Shown one piece after another: positions 34,157 to 43,131 of a stretch of 64,000 nt of DNA. The translations under genes were made by a program, and so were the position numbers. Location: contig CAIRYK010000005.1 in the NCBI GenBank assembly GCA_903882805.1, forward strand, positions 1 to 64,000, written 5' to 3'. The DNA comes from an uncultured Bacteroidota bacterium (GTDB taxonomy: Bacteria > Bacteroidota > Bacteroidia > Chitinophagales > Chitinophagaceae). The notes under the pieces were generated by a model that saw only the letters and a list, made by a program, of their open reading frames with translations, made no database searches and was not told the origin of the DNA. How positions within the stretch are numbered: position 1 is the stretch's first letter; each line of letters starts with the position of its first letter.

Positions 34157-34651
34157 TTATGGGTAATTGACCGGCGGCATATGAGTTTGAATTTTGGTTA
34201 TAGTATAGAATTTTGTCTTTTTGCCAATTTTGTATTTTAATAGCGCTACTCCTTCATATTTAACGGGCGGCTTCTCCGGCGCAGGCTTTGTCTCATCTCC
34301 TGGAGGATGTGGATAATTATCATAATCGTTATTAGCAACTGTGGTATTTATTGCCCATTGTGTCGTTTTTTTAATATACGTAACGCGTACGTTGGGTTGC
34401 TGATACTCGTGTTCTTTCTCCCATAGCGCTATAGCTTTGTTCCCTATCCATAATGTATCTGGTTTTACTCTTGTATTTATTCCCGAAAACTCTAGCACAA
34501 AGCTAAAGTTCTGACCCCTTCTGCCTGCTATGCCGCCGCTCCAAGATTGTTCAGTAGCTTCAATTGTTTTTATCTTCTGAGCTGTAGCCGTACTTAATAT
34601 TGCCGTAACACCTACTATGGGCAATGTAAGTTTTACAATTTTAGATAACAT
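34157..34651 (-). CDS. Exported beta-rich protein, unknown
   Basis: The 164-residue protein begins with a hydrophobic signal-like stretch (VKLTLPIVGVTAILSTATAQ). The mature part is beta-rich and has many charged residues and a Pro-rich loop (HPPGDETKPAPEKPP). No cysteines or catalytic motif were seen. It should be periplasmic or outer-membrane associated. It is separated from both neighbours by about 130-170 bases and is divergent from the plus-strand gene. I do not recognise a family. Confidence 0.65.
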   Translation of the reverse strand: MLSKIVKLTLPIVGVTAILSTATAQKIKTIEATEQSWSGGIAGRRGQNFSFVLEFSGINTRVKPDTLWIGNKAIALWEKEHEYQQPNVRVTYIKKTTQWAINTTVANNDYDNYPHPPGDETKPAPEKPPVKYEGVALLKYKIGKKTKFYTITKIQTHMPPVNYP

Positions 34652-34823
34652 TTTGGTCTGTGTTTTTGGTATGGCACGATTAATGTATAATTGAACTGTA
34701 TAGGGAAAAACTAAGGCAATATTGGGTGTTTTTTATTAGCCCATTATTAATACTTAGCGGTTCCGTTTATTTTTATAGATTTGTTTGTCTTTACGCAAAA
34801 GAGATATTTTTTCTTATCCTGAA

Positions 34824-35288
34824 ATGAGGCGATCCGTACTACTTACTAGCGCATTAATTACTGCATCGATTATATTTACTGCTCGTACTGTGTCTGCACA
34901 AACCGATTGCGACAAAATCAGGAACCTAAAGTTACTTAATAATTCCTACCAGTGTAAGTGGTCGTTCTACAAGCTTAAAGACTCATTGGTAGGTACAGTC
35001 ATTAAGTTCCATCCACAGCCAATTCAGTGCGGCCCTGATGCCTCGGCATCCCTCACTATTTTAAAAGTTGGAGAAGATACTGTGAGGATACTTGATTTCT
35101 GCAACGATATAGTGTTTAAAAAAGGACAGAAGGTAAAAGTAAATCCACAAGACGAACCTCCTTTTCAGGTAAGTATACCTTTTTATTTCGATTTTCTTGA
35201 TGAACTACAACGAATTGTTGTGTCACGAACTAATGAGTATGACGAAACAATTATTAATACAACTTGGGGAGAATTGGAGCCATTATAA
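34824..35288 (+). CDS. Exported protein, unknown
   Basis: The ATG at 34824 opens a standard signal peptide (MRRSVLLTSALITA ... SAQ). The open frame extends to a TTG at 34785 but this adds only hydrophilic residues before the signal, so it is not used. The mature part (about 130 residues) has three cysteines, CDK, YQCKW and QCGPD, plus a fourth in 'DFCND', so two disulfides are possible. It ends 'TTWGELEPL'. No domain was recognised. It converges with a cysteine-rich unknown secreted protein through a long shared hairpin. Confidence 0.65.
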   Translation: MRRSVLLTSALITASIIFTARTVSAQTDCDKIRNLKLLNNSYQCKWSFYKLKDSLVGTVIKFHPQPIQCGPDASASLTILKVGEDTVRILDFCNDIVFKKGQKVKVNPQDEPPFQVSIPFYFDFLDELQRIVVSRTNEYDETIINTTWGELEPL

Positions 35289-35296
35289 TTATCAAT

Positions 35297-35353
35297 CACT
35301 TTTAAATTAAAAGGAGCCTGTAATATTTACAGGCTCCTTTTAATTTAAAAGTG
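35297..35353. terminator. Bidirectional terminator, 27-bp perfect stem
   Basis: Bases 35297-35323 and 35327-35353 are perfect inverted repeats with a three-base loop. The core AGGAGCCTGTAA is followed by T-rich arms on both strands. It ends both convergent genes, and its stem is longer than is usual for a terminator. Confidence 0.85.
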
Positions 35354-35363
35354 GTTTTGAACG

Positions 35364-36482
35364 CTATGGATGCGCGCTAAGTATTTTTACAAAGTAGTAG
35401 CAATACCATTTATGATATGCGCTAAATACGCTGGTACAGCAATTAGTGCACTTTGCTCTTGTATTCACAACTTCGGTATATGCTATATTGAAACTTTTAA
35501 AAGTCTTAACCATTTCAGATTGCATTCCTTTTATGTCGGCAGCAATAAGCGATTTACCACGACTGTCGGGGCTCATTCTTTTTCCTGCTGCAGCATCATA
35601 CTCAACCAGTAGTTCGTGATAAACTGCGATTTGATTTTTAATCATATCTAGCTTTTTGTTGTAAGCGTCTTTCCAAACATTGAAATCTTCGCTTTCCGCA
35701 CTTTTCTTATTGCCAATTGAAAAAGCGCTATTGTCGTTGTACAATTTGTTGTACAGCTCTGTTGTTTTTGATAGGAAGTACTCTATCCCAATTTCCTTTA
35801 CCCTATCAACATTATTCACTACTGTGTTAGTCTGCCAGATAACCAGACTGTTTTTTAGTAGCAAATTATCTTCTATGCAGTTACCGTTTTCGCAGTGGTA
35901 TCCATCTGGACATTTGCCTGCAAAGCATTCCAACACAAATTTGTCTTTTTTACCTGAAAACAAAGCATTGGGTGCATAACGTTGGCTATAGCTCTTAATA
36001 TTGGTAGACTGTTCATTGTCTATTTCCTGAGCCCAGCATGCACAAACTGCACCCTTACAATTTCTTTCGCGAAGATCGAATACCTCTTTCTGTAATTTAC
36101 TCCATATTGTTGTATCCACCGAGGTGTTACGAATCCAGTGCTTCTTAACACAAATCGGAGGTGGTCCACCAGCTTCACATTTGCCTGGATGAATTTCTAC
36201 CCAATTATTTTTATAAGAACAGTATTGATTGGACAGTTTATTCCAATCTTTTTTATCTTCCTGTTCATAACCTGCGATCATTTTTTTCAAGCTTGCAAGG
36301 CAAGTAGATGGTAATTGCTGATCGTCGAGTAAGTAGTAGGGTATTCTTTCGTTTTGAATATCGCGGAGCGACACACTGGTTTTATTTCCGCAATCTTTAA
36401 CGTATTTGTTTTTCTGCACCGCCTGCGAATAAGACATAGCCCCATTCAGCAAACAAATACAAAGAAAAAGTAGTTTTCTCAT
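35364..36482 (-). CDS. Cysteine-rich exported protein, unknown
   Basis: The 372-residue protein has a signal peptide (LLNGAMSYSQ) and many cysteines: CGNK, YCSYK, GKCEAGGPP, CKGAVCACW, CFAGKCPDGYHCENGNC and KCTNCC at the end. The block 'CPDGYHCENGNC' resembles an EGF-like or metallothionein-type fold and is expected to be disulfide-bonded. No catalytic motif is seen. It lies three bases after another exported protein of unknown function on the same strand, so they are almost certainly one operon. Both should act outside the cytoplasm, perhaps as a pair. Confidence 0.65.
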   Translation of the reverse strand: MRKLLFLCICLLNGAMSYSQAVQKNKYVKDCGNKTSVSLRDIQNERIPYYLLDDQQLPSTCLASLKKMIAGYEQEDKKDWNKLSNQYCSYKNNWVEIHPGKCEAGGPPPICVKKHWIRNTSVDTTIWSKLQKEVFDLRERNCKGAVCACWAQEIDNEQSTNIKSYSQRYAPNALFSGKKDKFVLECFAGKCPDGYHCENGNCIEDNLLLKNSLVIWQTNTVVNNVDRVKEIGIEYFLSKTTELYNKLYNDNSAFSIGNKKSAESEDFNVWKDAYNKKLDMIKNQIAVYHELLVEYDAAAGKRMSPDSRGKSLIAADIKGMQSEMVKTFKSFNIAYTEVVNTRAKCTNCCTSVFSAYHKWYCYYFVKILSAHP

Positions 36483-36485
36483 ATT

Positions 36486-37802
36486 TTAGTTCCTTTCTAA
36501 TTCATAAACAAAATCAAAACTACGCATTGGCACAACCTTGCAGCAAGGTTTGTAGGTAGTTCTACCGCCTGATTTTTTCTCTGGCTCCAGGGCTATGTTC
36601 AAATCTCTTACATAGACGCGTATGTTAGAATTGCCGCTGTTTACTTCGCAATATGCCGATAAACCGTCGTTATATCCGCAAATGTTGCATTTGCCTTCTG
36701 GGAAATTGCGTTGTAGTGGTATTTTAAGGTATCCGTCATATCTTTTGCCGCCGTCTGTTGTAGGTTTTGAGTAGTCGAGAATGAAATTGATTTTACTGTC
36801 TGTCGACTTGATAATCATTTTTGTGCCCGATGTAGTAACAAAAAAATTCTTACCGCCATTGGTAGCTTTCACGTCTACCCAATTGCCAACCGGTGAGTTG
36901 TTGTGCAATTTGTAGGATAACTCGGCAATTTTATTGATTACTTCGGTGTTGTTAGGGCTGAAATTCAAGTACTTTTTGTAGTACGACAATGCCATTTCGT
37001 AATCGTTATTACAATCATAGGCCAATGATGCATAGTAAATAAACAGGCGATGTTTTTGGCCGTTTTTAGATACCTTTTTTAATGAGTTTAGTGCGGCAAT
37101 ACAGTCTTTTTTGTCGAGCGCCAGCGCATAACGGGCTTCCTGTATCAAAGCCAGATCTTCTTGCGTATCCTCCTCTACTGGTTTTGCTGCAGCCTGTGCA
37201 GGTTTTTCTATTTTCCTTGGTTTTGTTGCTACAGGCATTTCATAAGCTTCTTCGTTATTGCCATTGTCTGCAACAATTGGATCTGGTTTTATTGGTTCAT
37301 AAATACCAATCATGTACTTTTTTTGAAGTTTGTCTGTAACATCTTCAGCCTTTAATATTTTTCTATAGGTAACAGGCTTCCCGTTAAACATGTATTTCTC
37401 AGTTTTTGGGTCTCTGATAGGATGCCTATCTATATTCCAATACATCTTGGCCATAGACGGAGATTGGTCTTTTCCCCATACTTTATAAAAATAGCAGGCG
37501 CCCAGATTTATCTGTTTGCGGTTCTGGCTTACGTAGTTTGGCGAGCCTTTAGTTACCATAAGGCAGTAGTTATCGCCATTATCCATTTTGCCATAATAAT
37601 TTTTATAGTCGGCCGTAATAACATAGTTCTCGCTATCCGACATAAAATTGGTCCGGACTGTGCTTTCTTTTTTTGTTGTCATTTCCAGACCATCGTAGCT
37701 TAAACCATCATAGTTGAATTTGAATTCATAGTATTTCTGGCTAAAACCACTCATTGGTTCCAATAATAGGAAAGCGCAAAGAATCAGCAAATAATTTTTC
37801 AT
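36486..37802 (-). CDS. Exported protein with TPR-like region, unknown
   Basis: The 438-residue protein has a signal peptide (LEPMSGFSQ), a beta-rich N-terminal region, a Pro/Ala/Lys-rich linker near 200 and a TPR-like helical pair near 230-300 ('ALSYYKKYLNFSPNNTEVINKIAEL'). A beta-rich C-terminus follows (GYLKIPLQRN ... SFDFVYELERN). No enzyme motif was recognised. It is the first gene of a tight operon with the Cys-rich protein three bases downstream. TPR plus beta regions suggest a scaffold or surface assembly role, an inference only. Confidence 0.7.
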   Translation of the reverse strand: MKNYLLILCAFLLLEPMSGFSQKYYEFKFNYDGLSYDGLEMTTKKESTVRTNFMSDSENYVITADYKNYYGKMDNGDNYCLMVTKGSPNYVSQNRKQINLGACYFYKVWGKDQSPSMAKMYWNIDRHPIRDPKTEKYMFNGKPVTYRKILKAEDVTDKLQKKYMIGIYEPIKPDPIVADNGNNEEAYEMPVATKPRKIEKPAQAAAKPVEEDTQEDLALIQEARYALALDKKDCIAALNSLKKVSKNGQKHRLFIYYASLAYDCNNDYEMALSYYKKYLNFSPNNTEVINKIAELSYKLHNNSPVGNWVDVKATNGGKNFFVTTSGTKMIIKSTDSKINFILDYSKPTTDGGKRYDGYLKIPLQRNFPEGKCNICGYNDGLSAYCEVNSGNSNIRVYVRDLNIALEPEKKSGGRTTYKPCCKVVPMRSFDFVYELERN

Positions 37803-38081
37803 AAATTTTTCAATAAGATATTGTTTTTGTTATTTCTAACGAGCGTTGAAGCCAAAAGTAAGTATTTGAAACAGGAACTGCAAGCAATCTTTAGTTTTTA
37901 TTATAGGATGTTTTCCTGCTTTTTCGGTTAAATTTTTCCAATGTCAATTGAGCTCCTAATTATTACAACAAATTGTGAAGACGAAGTTAATCGTTCGTTA
38001 CCTATATTATATGTGGTCTTAAATATAACATATAAAATGACTGTATCGCTCTTTGTCGTTTAGCAGAAATGTCTCGGCTCG
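37803..38081. other. AT-rich intergenic stretch, no gene seen
   Basis: The region between the divergent exported-protein operon and the GT8 gene is AT-rich. Apart from the GT8 promoter at its right edge, I see no reading frame, hairpin or RNA gene. Confidence 0.6.
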
Positions 38082-38111
38082 TTTGTTTTAAATGTCTGTT
38101 AATTACTTTTG
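38082..38111 (+). promoter_or_regulatory. Promoter of the GT8 gene (TTTG-N18-TACTTTTG)
   Basis: TTTG at 38082-38085 and TACTTTTG at 38104-38111 are separated by 18 bases and match both Bacteroidota promoter elements. The ATG at 38142 is 30 bases downstream, a normal leader. The TTG that opens the frame is inside the -7 box, so it is not the start codon. Confidence 0.65.
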
Positions 38112-38141
38112 CTTTACTTTATAAAAGAAGTGTTTTCTGTT

Positions 38142-39029
38142 ATGAGCAATCGCCATTCCCTGACGATAGTTGTAGTGTGTGACAATCACTATGTGGTATT
38201 GGCAGCAGTGCTTATAAAATCTATCGAAACCAATTTGCGAAAAGGTGGAAAAATAGATTTATGGATTGTGGACGATGGAATTTCAGAACACAGCAAGAGT
38301 CGAATGCATGCTTCTGTTATTCCGGAAATTACGCAAATTCATTGGATAACTATACAGGATGCTATACAGGGTGCTAGACTACCCATAGACCGTAGTAGTT
38401 ATCCGCTGAATATATATGCCCGCTTGTATATCCCATATTTTATCCCCCAAAATATAGAAAAGGTACTTTACCTTGATGCTGATATGCTTGTCTTAGCTGA
38501 TTTGTATGAGTTGTTTAATACCAATTTGGAACTTAGCATTTTGGCAGCTGTTACAGATCCGCGCGTTAAGACATTCGATAATCATTGGGGGGGAATTCTC
38601 AATTATAAAGAATTGGGGTTGAGAGGCGGTTCAGCTTATTTTAATACCGGATTATTACTGATCAATACAAAGAAATGGATCGATGCCGGTATAACTGAAC
38701 AAATAGTAGCTATCATTAACACGAATGTCAGGTTTGCAAATTATCCGGATCAATATGGATTGAATATAGCAATGGCTGATAAGTGGCTAAAACTCGACGA
38801 TGCTTGGAATAATTTTGTAACCGTTGCGCATCCACATCCCAAAATCATTCATTTTGTTGACAGGAAGCCTATTTATAAAGCTTACAAAAACAACCCACAA
38901 TACAAACAGTTGTTTTTTGAGTATCTGAATAATACGGCCTGGAAAAACTACCGACCAATTGGAGAGCCGAAACGGTATTTGAAAAAAATAAATAATATTC
39001 TTGGCAAAATATATAAGCTGTTTGGGTGA
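38142..39029 (+). CDS. Glycosyltransferase family 8
   Basis: GT8 enzymes transfer galactose or glucose, commonly to LPS. The ATG at 38142 gives 295 residues starting 'MSNRHSLTIVVVCDNHYV'. The family DxD metal motif is Asp112-Ala-Asp114 in 'KVLYLDADMLV'. Other signatures are 'YFNTGLLLINTKKW' and the C-terminal 'HFVDRKPIYKAYKNNPQYKQLFFEYL', typical of LPS glycosyltransferases such as RfaI/RfaJ. No signal or membrane helix is seen, so it should work at the inner face of the membrane. It is single, with its own promoter and terminator. Confidence 0.93.
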   Translation: MSNRHSLTIVVVCDNHYVVLAAVLIKSIETNLRKGGKIDLWIVDDGISEHSKSRMHASVIPEITQIHWITIQDAIQGARLPIDRSSYPLNIYARLYIPYFIPQNIEKVLYLDADMLVLADLYELFNTNLELSILAAVTDPRVKTFDNHWGGILNYKELGLRGGSAYFNTGLLLINTKKWIDAGITEQIVAIINTNVRFANYPDQYGLNIAMADKWLKLDDAWNNFVTVAHPHPKIIHFVDRKPIYKAYKNNPQYKQLFFEYLNNTAWKNYRPIGEPKRYLKKINNILGKIYKLFG

Positions 39030-39043
39030 TTTAAGCCGTTTGT

Positions 39044-39087
39044 AAATAATATGGACGAAATCGTTCCAGATTTCGTCCATATTATTT
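39044..39087. terminator. Bidirectional terminator, 19-bp stem
   Basis: Bases 39044-39062 and 39069-39087 form a perfect inverted repeat with a six-base loop. A/T-rich arms lie on both sides. It separates the convergent GT8 and LruC genes. Confidence 0.85.
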
Positions 39088-39104
39088 CTGTATTTATAAG
39101 ATCA

Positions 39105-41264
39105 CTATCTCGTGTAGATATTAGCGGTGTTGCGGTAACCTGTTCCAAGATTGCTATACCAATCAGTGTAGGTTGTCCCGCCCGAAATTGCCCAATCACC
39201 AAAATGCAGGAATGCCTGTGTTATATCTTTTTCTTCGATTGGATAGTTAAATGGCGACGTAGGGATGTCGATAGCATAGGGCAGGCCACGAGCGGTTACA
39301 TAATACCGTTCATCGCGTGGACTGCTAGCATCGTCTTGAGTACCATATCTCGACTGGTCTGCCAAATCAGTTGGTAGATGACCGGGTAAGTGTATTTCCC
39401 TACCCCTATTGTAACCCAGTCCGTAGTTCCAAATAAATGGATTATAACTTGTGAGTCCAATATCTCGTATATTGGGGCCAGATAACACTTTGAAGGTCAT
39501 AGAATAGTTGCGTACCGGCGATTGCGTTACGCCTGGCACAGTATTCCACTCCGTCATTTCATTGCGCATACTATTGAAGATTATTATTACAGCTTTTGTT
39601 TGACCGTCTTCTCTGGTTCCTCCTGAAAGGTCGACAACTTGATCACGTAATAATGGAAATTGTACGCCAAAACCATTTCCGTAGCCGCCGCCTGTTGCAA
39701 ACAATGTATAATCTCCTGTTATCTGCACCACGTTGTTGGTAGCGTTTGTAACAACCTGATATTTATAGGATACAACAAGGTCGTTCATGTCAAAATCGCC
39801 TTTTGATGGCCACTGATCTTCAAAAGCCAGTGTTCCGCTTTGCGATTTTGACGGATAATAATTGTTAAATGCCTTTGCTGGGTCAGTTGGGTATTCGTCA
39901 AGGTCGTCGGCCACACCGTCGCGGTCTGTATCTACCATAGTAGGCGTTCCGTTGCCTTCTGTATTGCAGCCGGTAACTGGTATGTATACACTGCATCCTA
40001 CAGCGGCGCCCCCGGTAAGTTTAGAGCCATCTACAGGGTTTACGCTACACACTTGTATTGCTCCTGTTATTGCAGCGCCCGAATTCATAATGCTCACCGA
40101 TCCTGTGATTTTTAATAATGAGGTGCTTCCTGTGCCTGTAATGGTAGATCCATCCAGAATAAATCCTCTGGTTTTCAACATAGCGCCATTGGTCATTCTT
40201 AAATCTGTGCTGCTATTTATAGTAGTTGTTCCGCTCACCAATATAAGTCCGGTATTTTTTACGCTGCTGCTCTGGTTATAATTGCCAGATACTATAAGCC
40301 CACAATTATTTACAAATGCTGCGCTACCACCATTTTGTTGAAAGTTGCCGCTTACCTTTATTGTTGCGTTGTTAGTAGCTACAACTCTTGCGCCGTTATT
40401 AAAACTCCCGGCTATGTTCATTGTACCGTTGTTGGTGAAAATGCCAGCGCTACCATTAATATTAAAGTCGCCGGATGAATTGTAAGTGCCGAAATTCGTG
40501 AATATACCGCCTACTGCAAATGACCCATTGAGTGTTCCATAGTTTTCGATGGAGGCAGATGCAGCATTATAATTGAGTCCTGAAGCAGTGGCAATACCCG
40601 AAGCGGAAATGATAAGGCTAGCAGATCCATTCAGATTCAGGTTGCGTAACGTAACATTGGCGCCGCATACCCTGATAGTTCCTCCGTTTACGGATGAAAA
40701 ATCGACGGTAATGCCGCTTCCTGTGATACAGATAACATCGCCTGTATTAACATTGAGTCCGGATGTGGTTGCAGTAATGGTACGTGTGCAACCACTGCTG
40801 CAGTCGGGCGAAGTAGTTCGAGCGTTAGCAAAACGTCCGGTTTTTTCTACTGCCATCGGGTCGGTTTCTCCGAACGAAGTTGTTACGGTAGCTCCTGTTG
40901 CAGATAGTTTTCTAATAATCTTTGAATTATCTGGCGCTGTTTTTACTACGTAAACGTCGGAGAGGGTTTTTGCCAGGTATAATCTGTTTGTATAGGCTGC
41001 GCCTGGGGCTGCTGCTCCGCGGGCAAGTAGCGCTCCACCTGCATTGGGGTCGCCATCGTAAATGCTGATAGAATGATAGGCTGGCGCAAAACGATTATCT
41101 GTTATATCAATGGCAAAATCTACGAAGTGCGAACTCTCCCATTTAAAACCCGACGGGACATTAATGTCGTTTACACTGTTTATGGTCGGTTTATTGTTTT
41201 CCTTTTGGCAGCCTGCAATAACCGTAAGCGCCAATAAAGTATAAATGAGCAGACGTTTTTTCAT
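39105..41264 (-). CDS. LruC-domain lipoprotein with beta-helix-like repeats
   Basis: The start at 41264 gives a typical lipoprotein signal (MKKRLLIYT ... VIAGCQKE); the longer frame upstream is not plausible. The 719-residue product has a middle section with many short Gly/Asn/Thr-rich repeats (NFGTYNSSGDFNINGS, then TNNGTMNIAGSFNNG), as in a right-handed beta-helix. A Ca-binding-like segment 'DTDRDGVADDLDEYP' follows, then the LruC/DUF4842 domain ('ALFEDQWPSKGDFDMNDLVV'-type, here LAFEDQWPSKGDFDMNDL). The gene stands alone. It should be an outer-membrane or surface adhesin-like protein. The exact function of LruC domains is not established. Confidence 0.85.
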   Translation of the reverse strand: MKKRLLIYTLLALTVIAGCQKENNKPTINSVNDINVPSGFKWESSHFVDFAIDITDNRFAPAYHSISIYDGDPNAGGALLARGAAAPGAAYTNRLYLAKTLSDVYVVKTAPDNSKIIRKLSATGATVTTSFGETDPMAVEKTGRFANARTTSPDCSSGCTRTITATTSGLNVNTGDVICITGSGITVDFSSVNGGTIRVCGANVTLRNLNLNGSASLIISASGIATASGLNYNAASASIENYGTLNGSFAVGGIFTNFGTYNSSGDFNINGSAGIFTNNGTMNIAGSFNNGARVVATNNATIKVSGNFQQNGGSAAFVNNCGLIVSGNYNQSSSVKNTGLILVSGTTTINSSTDLRMTNGAMLKTRGFILDGSTITGTGSTSLLKITGSVSIMNSGAAITGAIQVCSVNPVDGSKLTGGAAVGCSVYIPVTGCNTEGNGTPTMVDTDRDGVADDLDEYPTDPAKAFNNYYPSKSQSGTLAFEDQWPSKGDFDMNDLVVSYKYQVVTNATNNVVQITGDYTLFATGGGYGNGFGVQFPLLRDQVVDLSGGTREDGQTKAVIIIFNSMRNEMTEWNTVPGVTQSPVRNYSMTFKVLSGPNIRDIGLTSYNPFIWNYGLGYNRGREIHLPGHLPTDLADQSRYGTQDDASSPRDERYYVTARGLPYAIDIPTSPFNYPIEEKDITQAFLHFGDWAISGGTTYTDWYSNLGTGYRNTANIYTR

Positions 41265-41573
41265 AGAGTAGTTGAAATATTTGTGCAAAGATACTACAAC
41301 ATTTTTCTCATGATTGGTTTCGTAATTCATTTTAATGTCATAATGGGGCATTTTGGTCAATTTTGGCGCCTGCTTTGTTTTTTTAGTATGATAATTGTAC
41401 AGTGTTAAATTGCATGAATGTTGTAGTTACAAATTGCTGTTCAAAGAGCGTAGGCAGAATTTGTTTTTAGGTTGTGTTGAAGTAAGTTTATAACAATTTC
41501 ATGATAACAAAAAATGATTGAAATTTCCTTTGCAGGTTAGTTTTTTCCCTTAATTTTCACCAAAATTAGTCTC
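41265..41573. other. Intergenic stretch, no gene seen
   Basis: About 310 bases between the divergent LruC and oxidoreductase genes. TTCCTTTG near the right end, upstream of the ATG at 41574, differs in one base from the -7 consensus. Nothing else was recognised. Confidence 0.55.
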
Positions 41574-42221
41574 ATGAAAAAGATAGGAATTTTAGGTTCC
41601 GGACAAGTAGCACAAACCCTTGGACATGGTTTTTTGAAACACGGATACGAAGTAATGTTGAGCTCGCGCAACCTTACAAAACTGAATGGCTGGAAAGAAT
41701 CGGAGTGCGAAAAAGCGCTTGTTGGTTCGTTCAAGGAAGCTGCAGAATTTGGTGATGTTGTGGTGCTTGCGGTAAAAGGGTCTGTAGCTGCCGAGGCAAT
41801 TGAAGAGGCAGGCCCGCAGTATATGATGCGCAAGACAGTCATCGACGCGACCAACCCAATTGCCGATCAGGCGCCGGAAAATGGAGTGTTGCGCTTCTTT
41901 ACCAACCTTGATGAGTCGCTAATGGAGCGATTACAAACACAGTTTCCGGAAATACATTTCGTAAAGGCATTTAATAGCGTGGGTAACGCATATATGGTGA
42001 ACCCGATATTTACCGAAAAGCCTACCATGTTTATTTGCGGTAACAACGACGCGTCAAAATTGCAGGTATGCAATATCCTTGAGCAATTTGGTTGGGAAGT
42101 TGCAGATATGGGTAAAGCTGCAGCTGCAAGAGCTATCGAGCCATTGTGTATGTTGTGGTGCATTCCGGGTATGCTTGGCGGAGGCTGGAATCATGCCTTC
42201 CGTTTGATAAAAGCTATGTAA
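41574..42221 (+). CDS. NAD(P)-binding F420-reductase-like oxidoreductase
   Basis: The 215-residue protein has the Rossmann motif 'KKIGILGSGQVAQTLGHGF' at its start (GxGxxG-type), NADP-favouring Ser-Ser-Arg (MLSSRN) after strand 2, 'DATNP' and 'FVKAFNSVGNAYM'. This matches the F420-dependent NADP reductase-like family, which in Bacteroidota is widespread although F420 itself is not made by these bacteria. The substrate is therefore unknown. It is short for a ketoacid reductase but normal for this family. It is transcribed alone; the ABC ATPase gene starts 118 bases downstream. Confidence 0.88.
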   Translation: MKKIGILGSGQVAQTLGHGFLKHGYEVMLSSRNLTKLNGWKESECEKALVGSFKEAAEFGDVVVLAVKGSVAAEAIEEAGPQYMMRKTVIDATNPIADQAPENGVLRFFTNLDESLMERLQTQFPEIHFVKAFNSVGNAYMVNPIFTEKPTMFICGNNDASKLQVCNILEQFGWEVADMGKAAAARAIEPLCMLWCIPGMLGGGWNHAFRLIKAM

Positions 42222-42339
42222 AAAAGCGCTGTTTGTTTATATCATTACTCCACAATTGCGGTACGTGTATAATATGCCCGGCCGCATTTGTGGATTTTTT
42301 AATTATAGCGCTAACTTGCACTAACAATAGCCACTGTAC

Positions 42340-43122
42340 ATGCAGCCAGTAATAAGTATCCACAACCTAAGTAAGAATTATGGTGATAAGACTGTATTAA
42401 GCAATATTAATCTGGATGTATATCCCGGACAAATAATTGGTTATATAGGTCCCAACGGCGCAGGCAAATCGACGACGGTGAAAATACTCACTGGTATAAT
42501 TCAGGATTATTCGGGCGAAGTGACGGTATTTGGCAAAAACCTCAGACAGACTATCCTTGAGGTAAAAAGCAAAATAGGCTACATACCCGAACTGGCTGAA
42601 TTGTATGATCTGCTCACTCCCCGCGAGTATCTGGAGTTTGTAGGTAAGCTGCACCACCTTACAGATGATGTTATTGAAATGCGTTCGCGCAAAATGCTCG
42701 ACTCATTTGGGTTGTTGGCCAATATAGATCAGCGTATGGATAGCTTTTCTAAAGGTATGAGACAGAAGGTACTCATTACTTCAGGTTTGCTGCATAATCC
42801 ATCTATTATCATACTCGATGAACCCTTGTCGGGCTTGGATGCTAATGCTGTTATCCTGATCAAAGAATTGCTTCAGGCAATGAAACAGGAAGGCAAAACC
42901 ATTTTCTATTGCTCGCACATGATGGATGTGGTTGAAAAAGTATCGGATAGAATAGTGCTGCTAAACAACGGAACAATAATTGCCGATGGTACCATTACCG
43001 ATTTGAAAAACGGAACAGACGATTCGCTGGAACAGATTTTTGCCCGACTTACCGCAACAGGCGACCCTATACACAGGGCAGATAGTTTGACAAATGCCAT
43101 GAATGATCGCAATGATGCCTGA
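42340..43122 (+). CDS. ABC transporter ATPase subunit, no adjacent permease
   Basis: The 260-residue protein has Walker A (GPNGAGKST), a signature 'FSKGMRQKV', Walker B (IIILDEPLSGLD) and a switch His (CSHMMD). It resembles the ABC-2 exporter ATPases (CcmA/NatA type), often paired with a permease of about 250-500 residues. No such permease lies next to it here: the next genes are on the other strand or encode unrelated enzymes. The partner is probably elsewhere, or it may serve another role. The substrate cannot be predicted. Confidence 0.92.
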   Translation: MQPVISIHNLSKNYGDKTVLSNINLDVYPGQIIGYIGPNGAGKSTTVKILTGIIQDYSGEVTVFGKNLRQTILEVKSKIGYIPELAELYDLLTPREYLEFVGKLHHLTDDVIEMRSRKMLDSFGLLANIDQRMDSFSKGMRQKVLITSGLLHNPSIIILDEPLSGLDANAVILIKELLQAMKQEGKTIFYCSHMMDVVEKVSDRIVLLNNGTIIADGTITDLKNGTDDSLEQIFARLTATGDPIHRADSLTNAMNDRNDA

Positions 43123-43131
43123 AAATGCTGA

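Noticed and set aside
40573-40953. 126-codon plus-strand frame inside the LruC gene
   Set aside because: It arises from the repetitive composition of the beta-helix region on the other strand and has no start context or domain.
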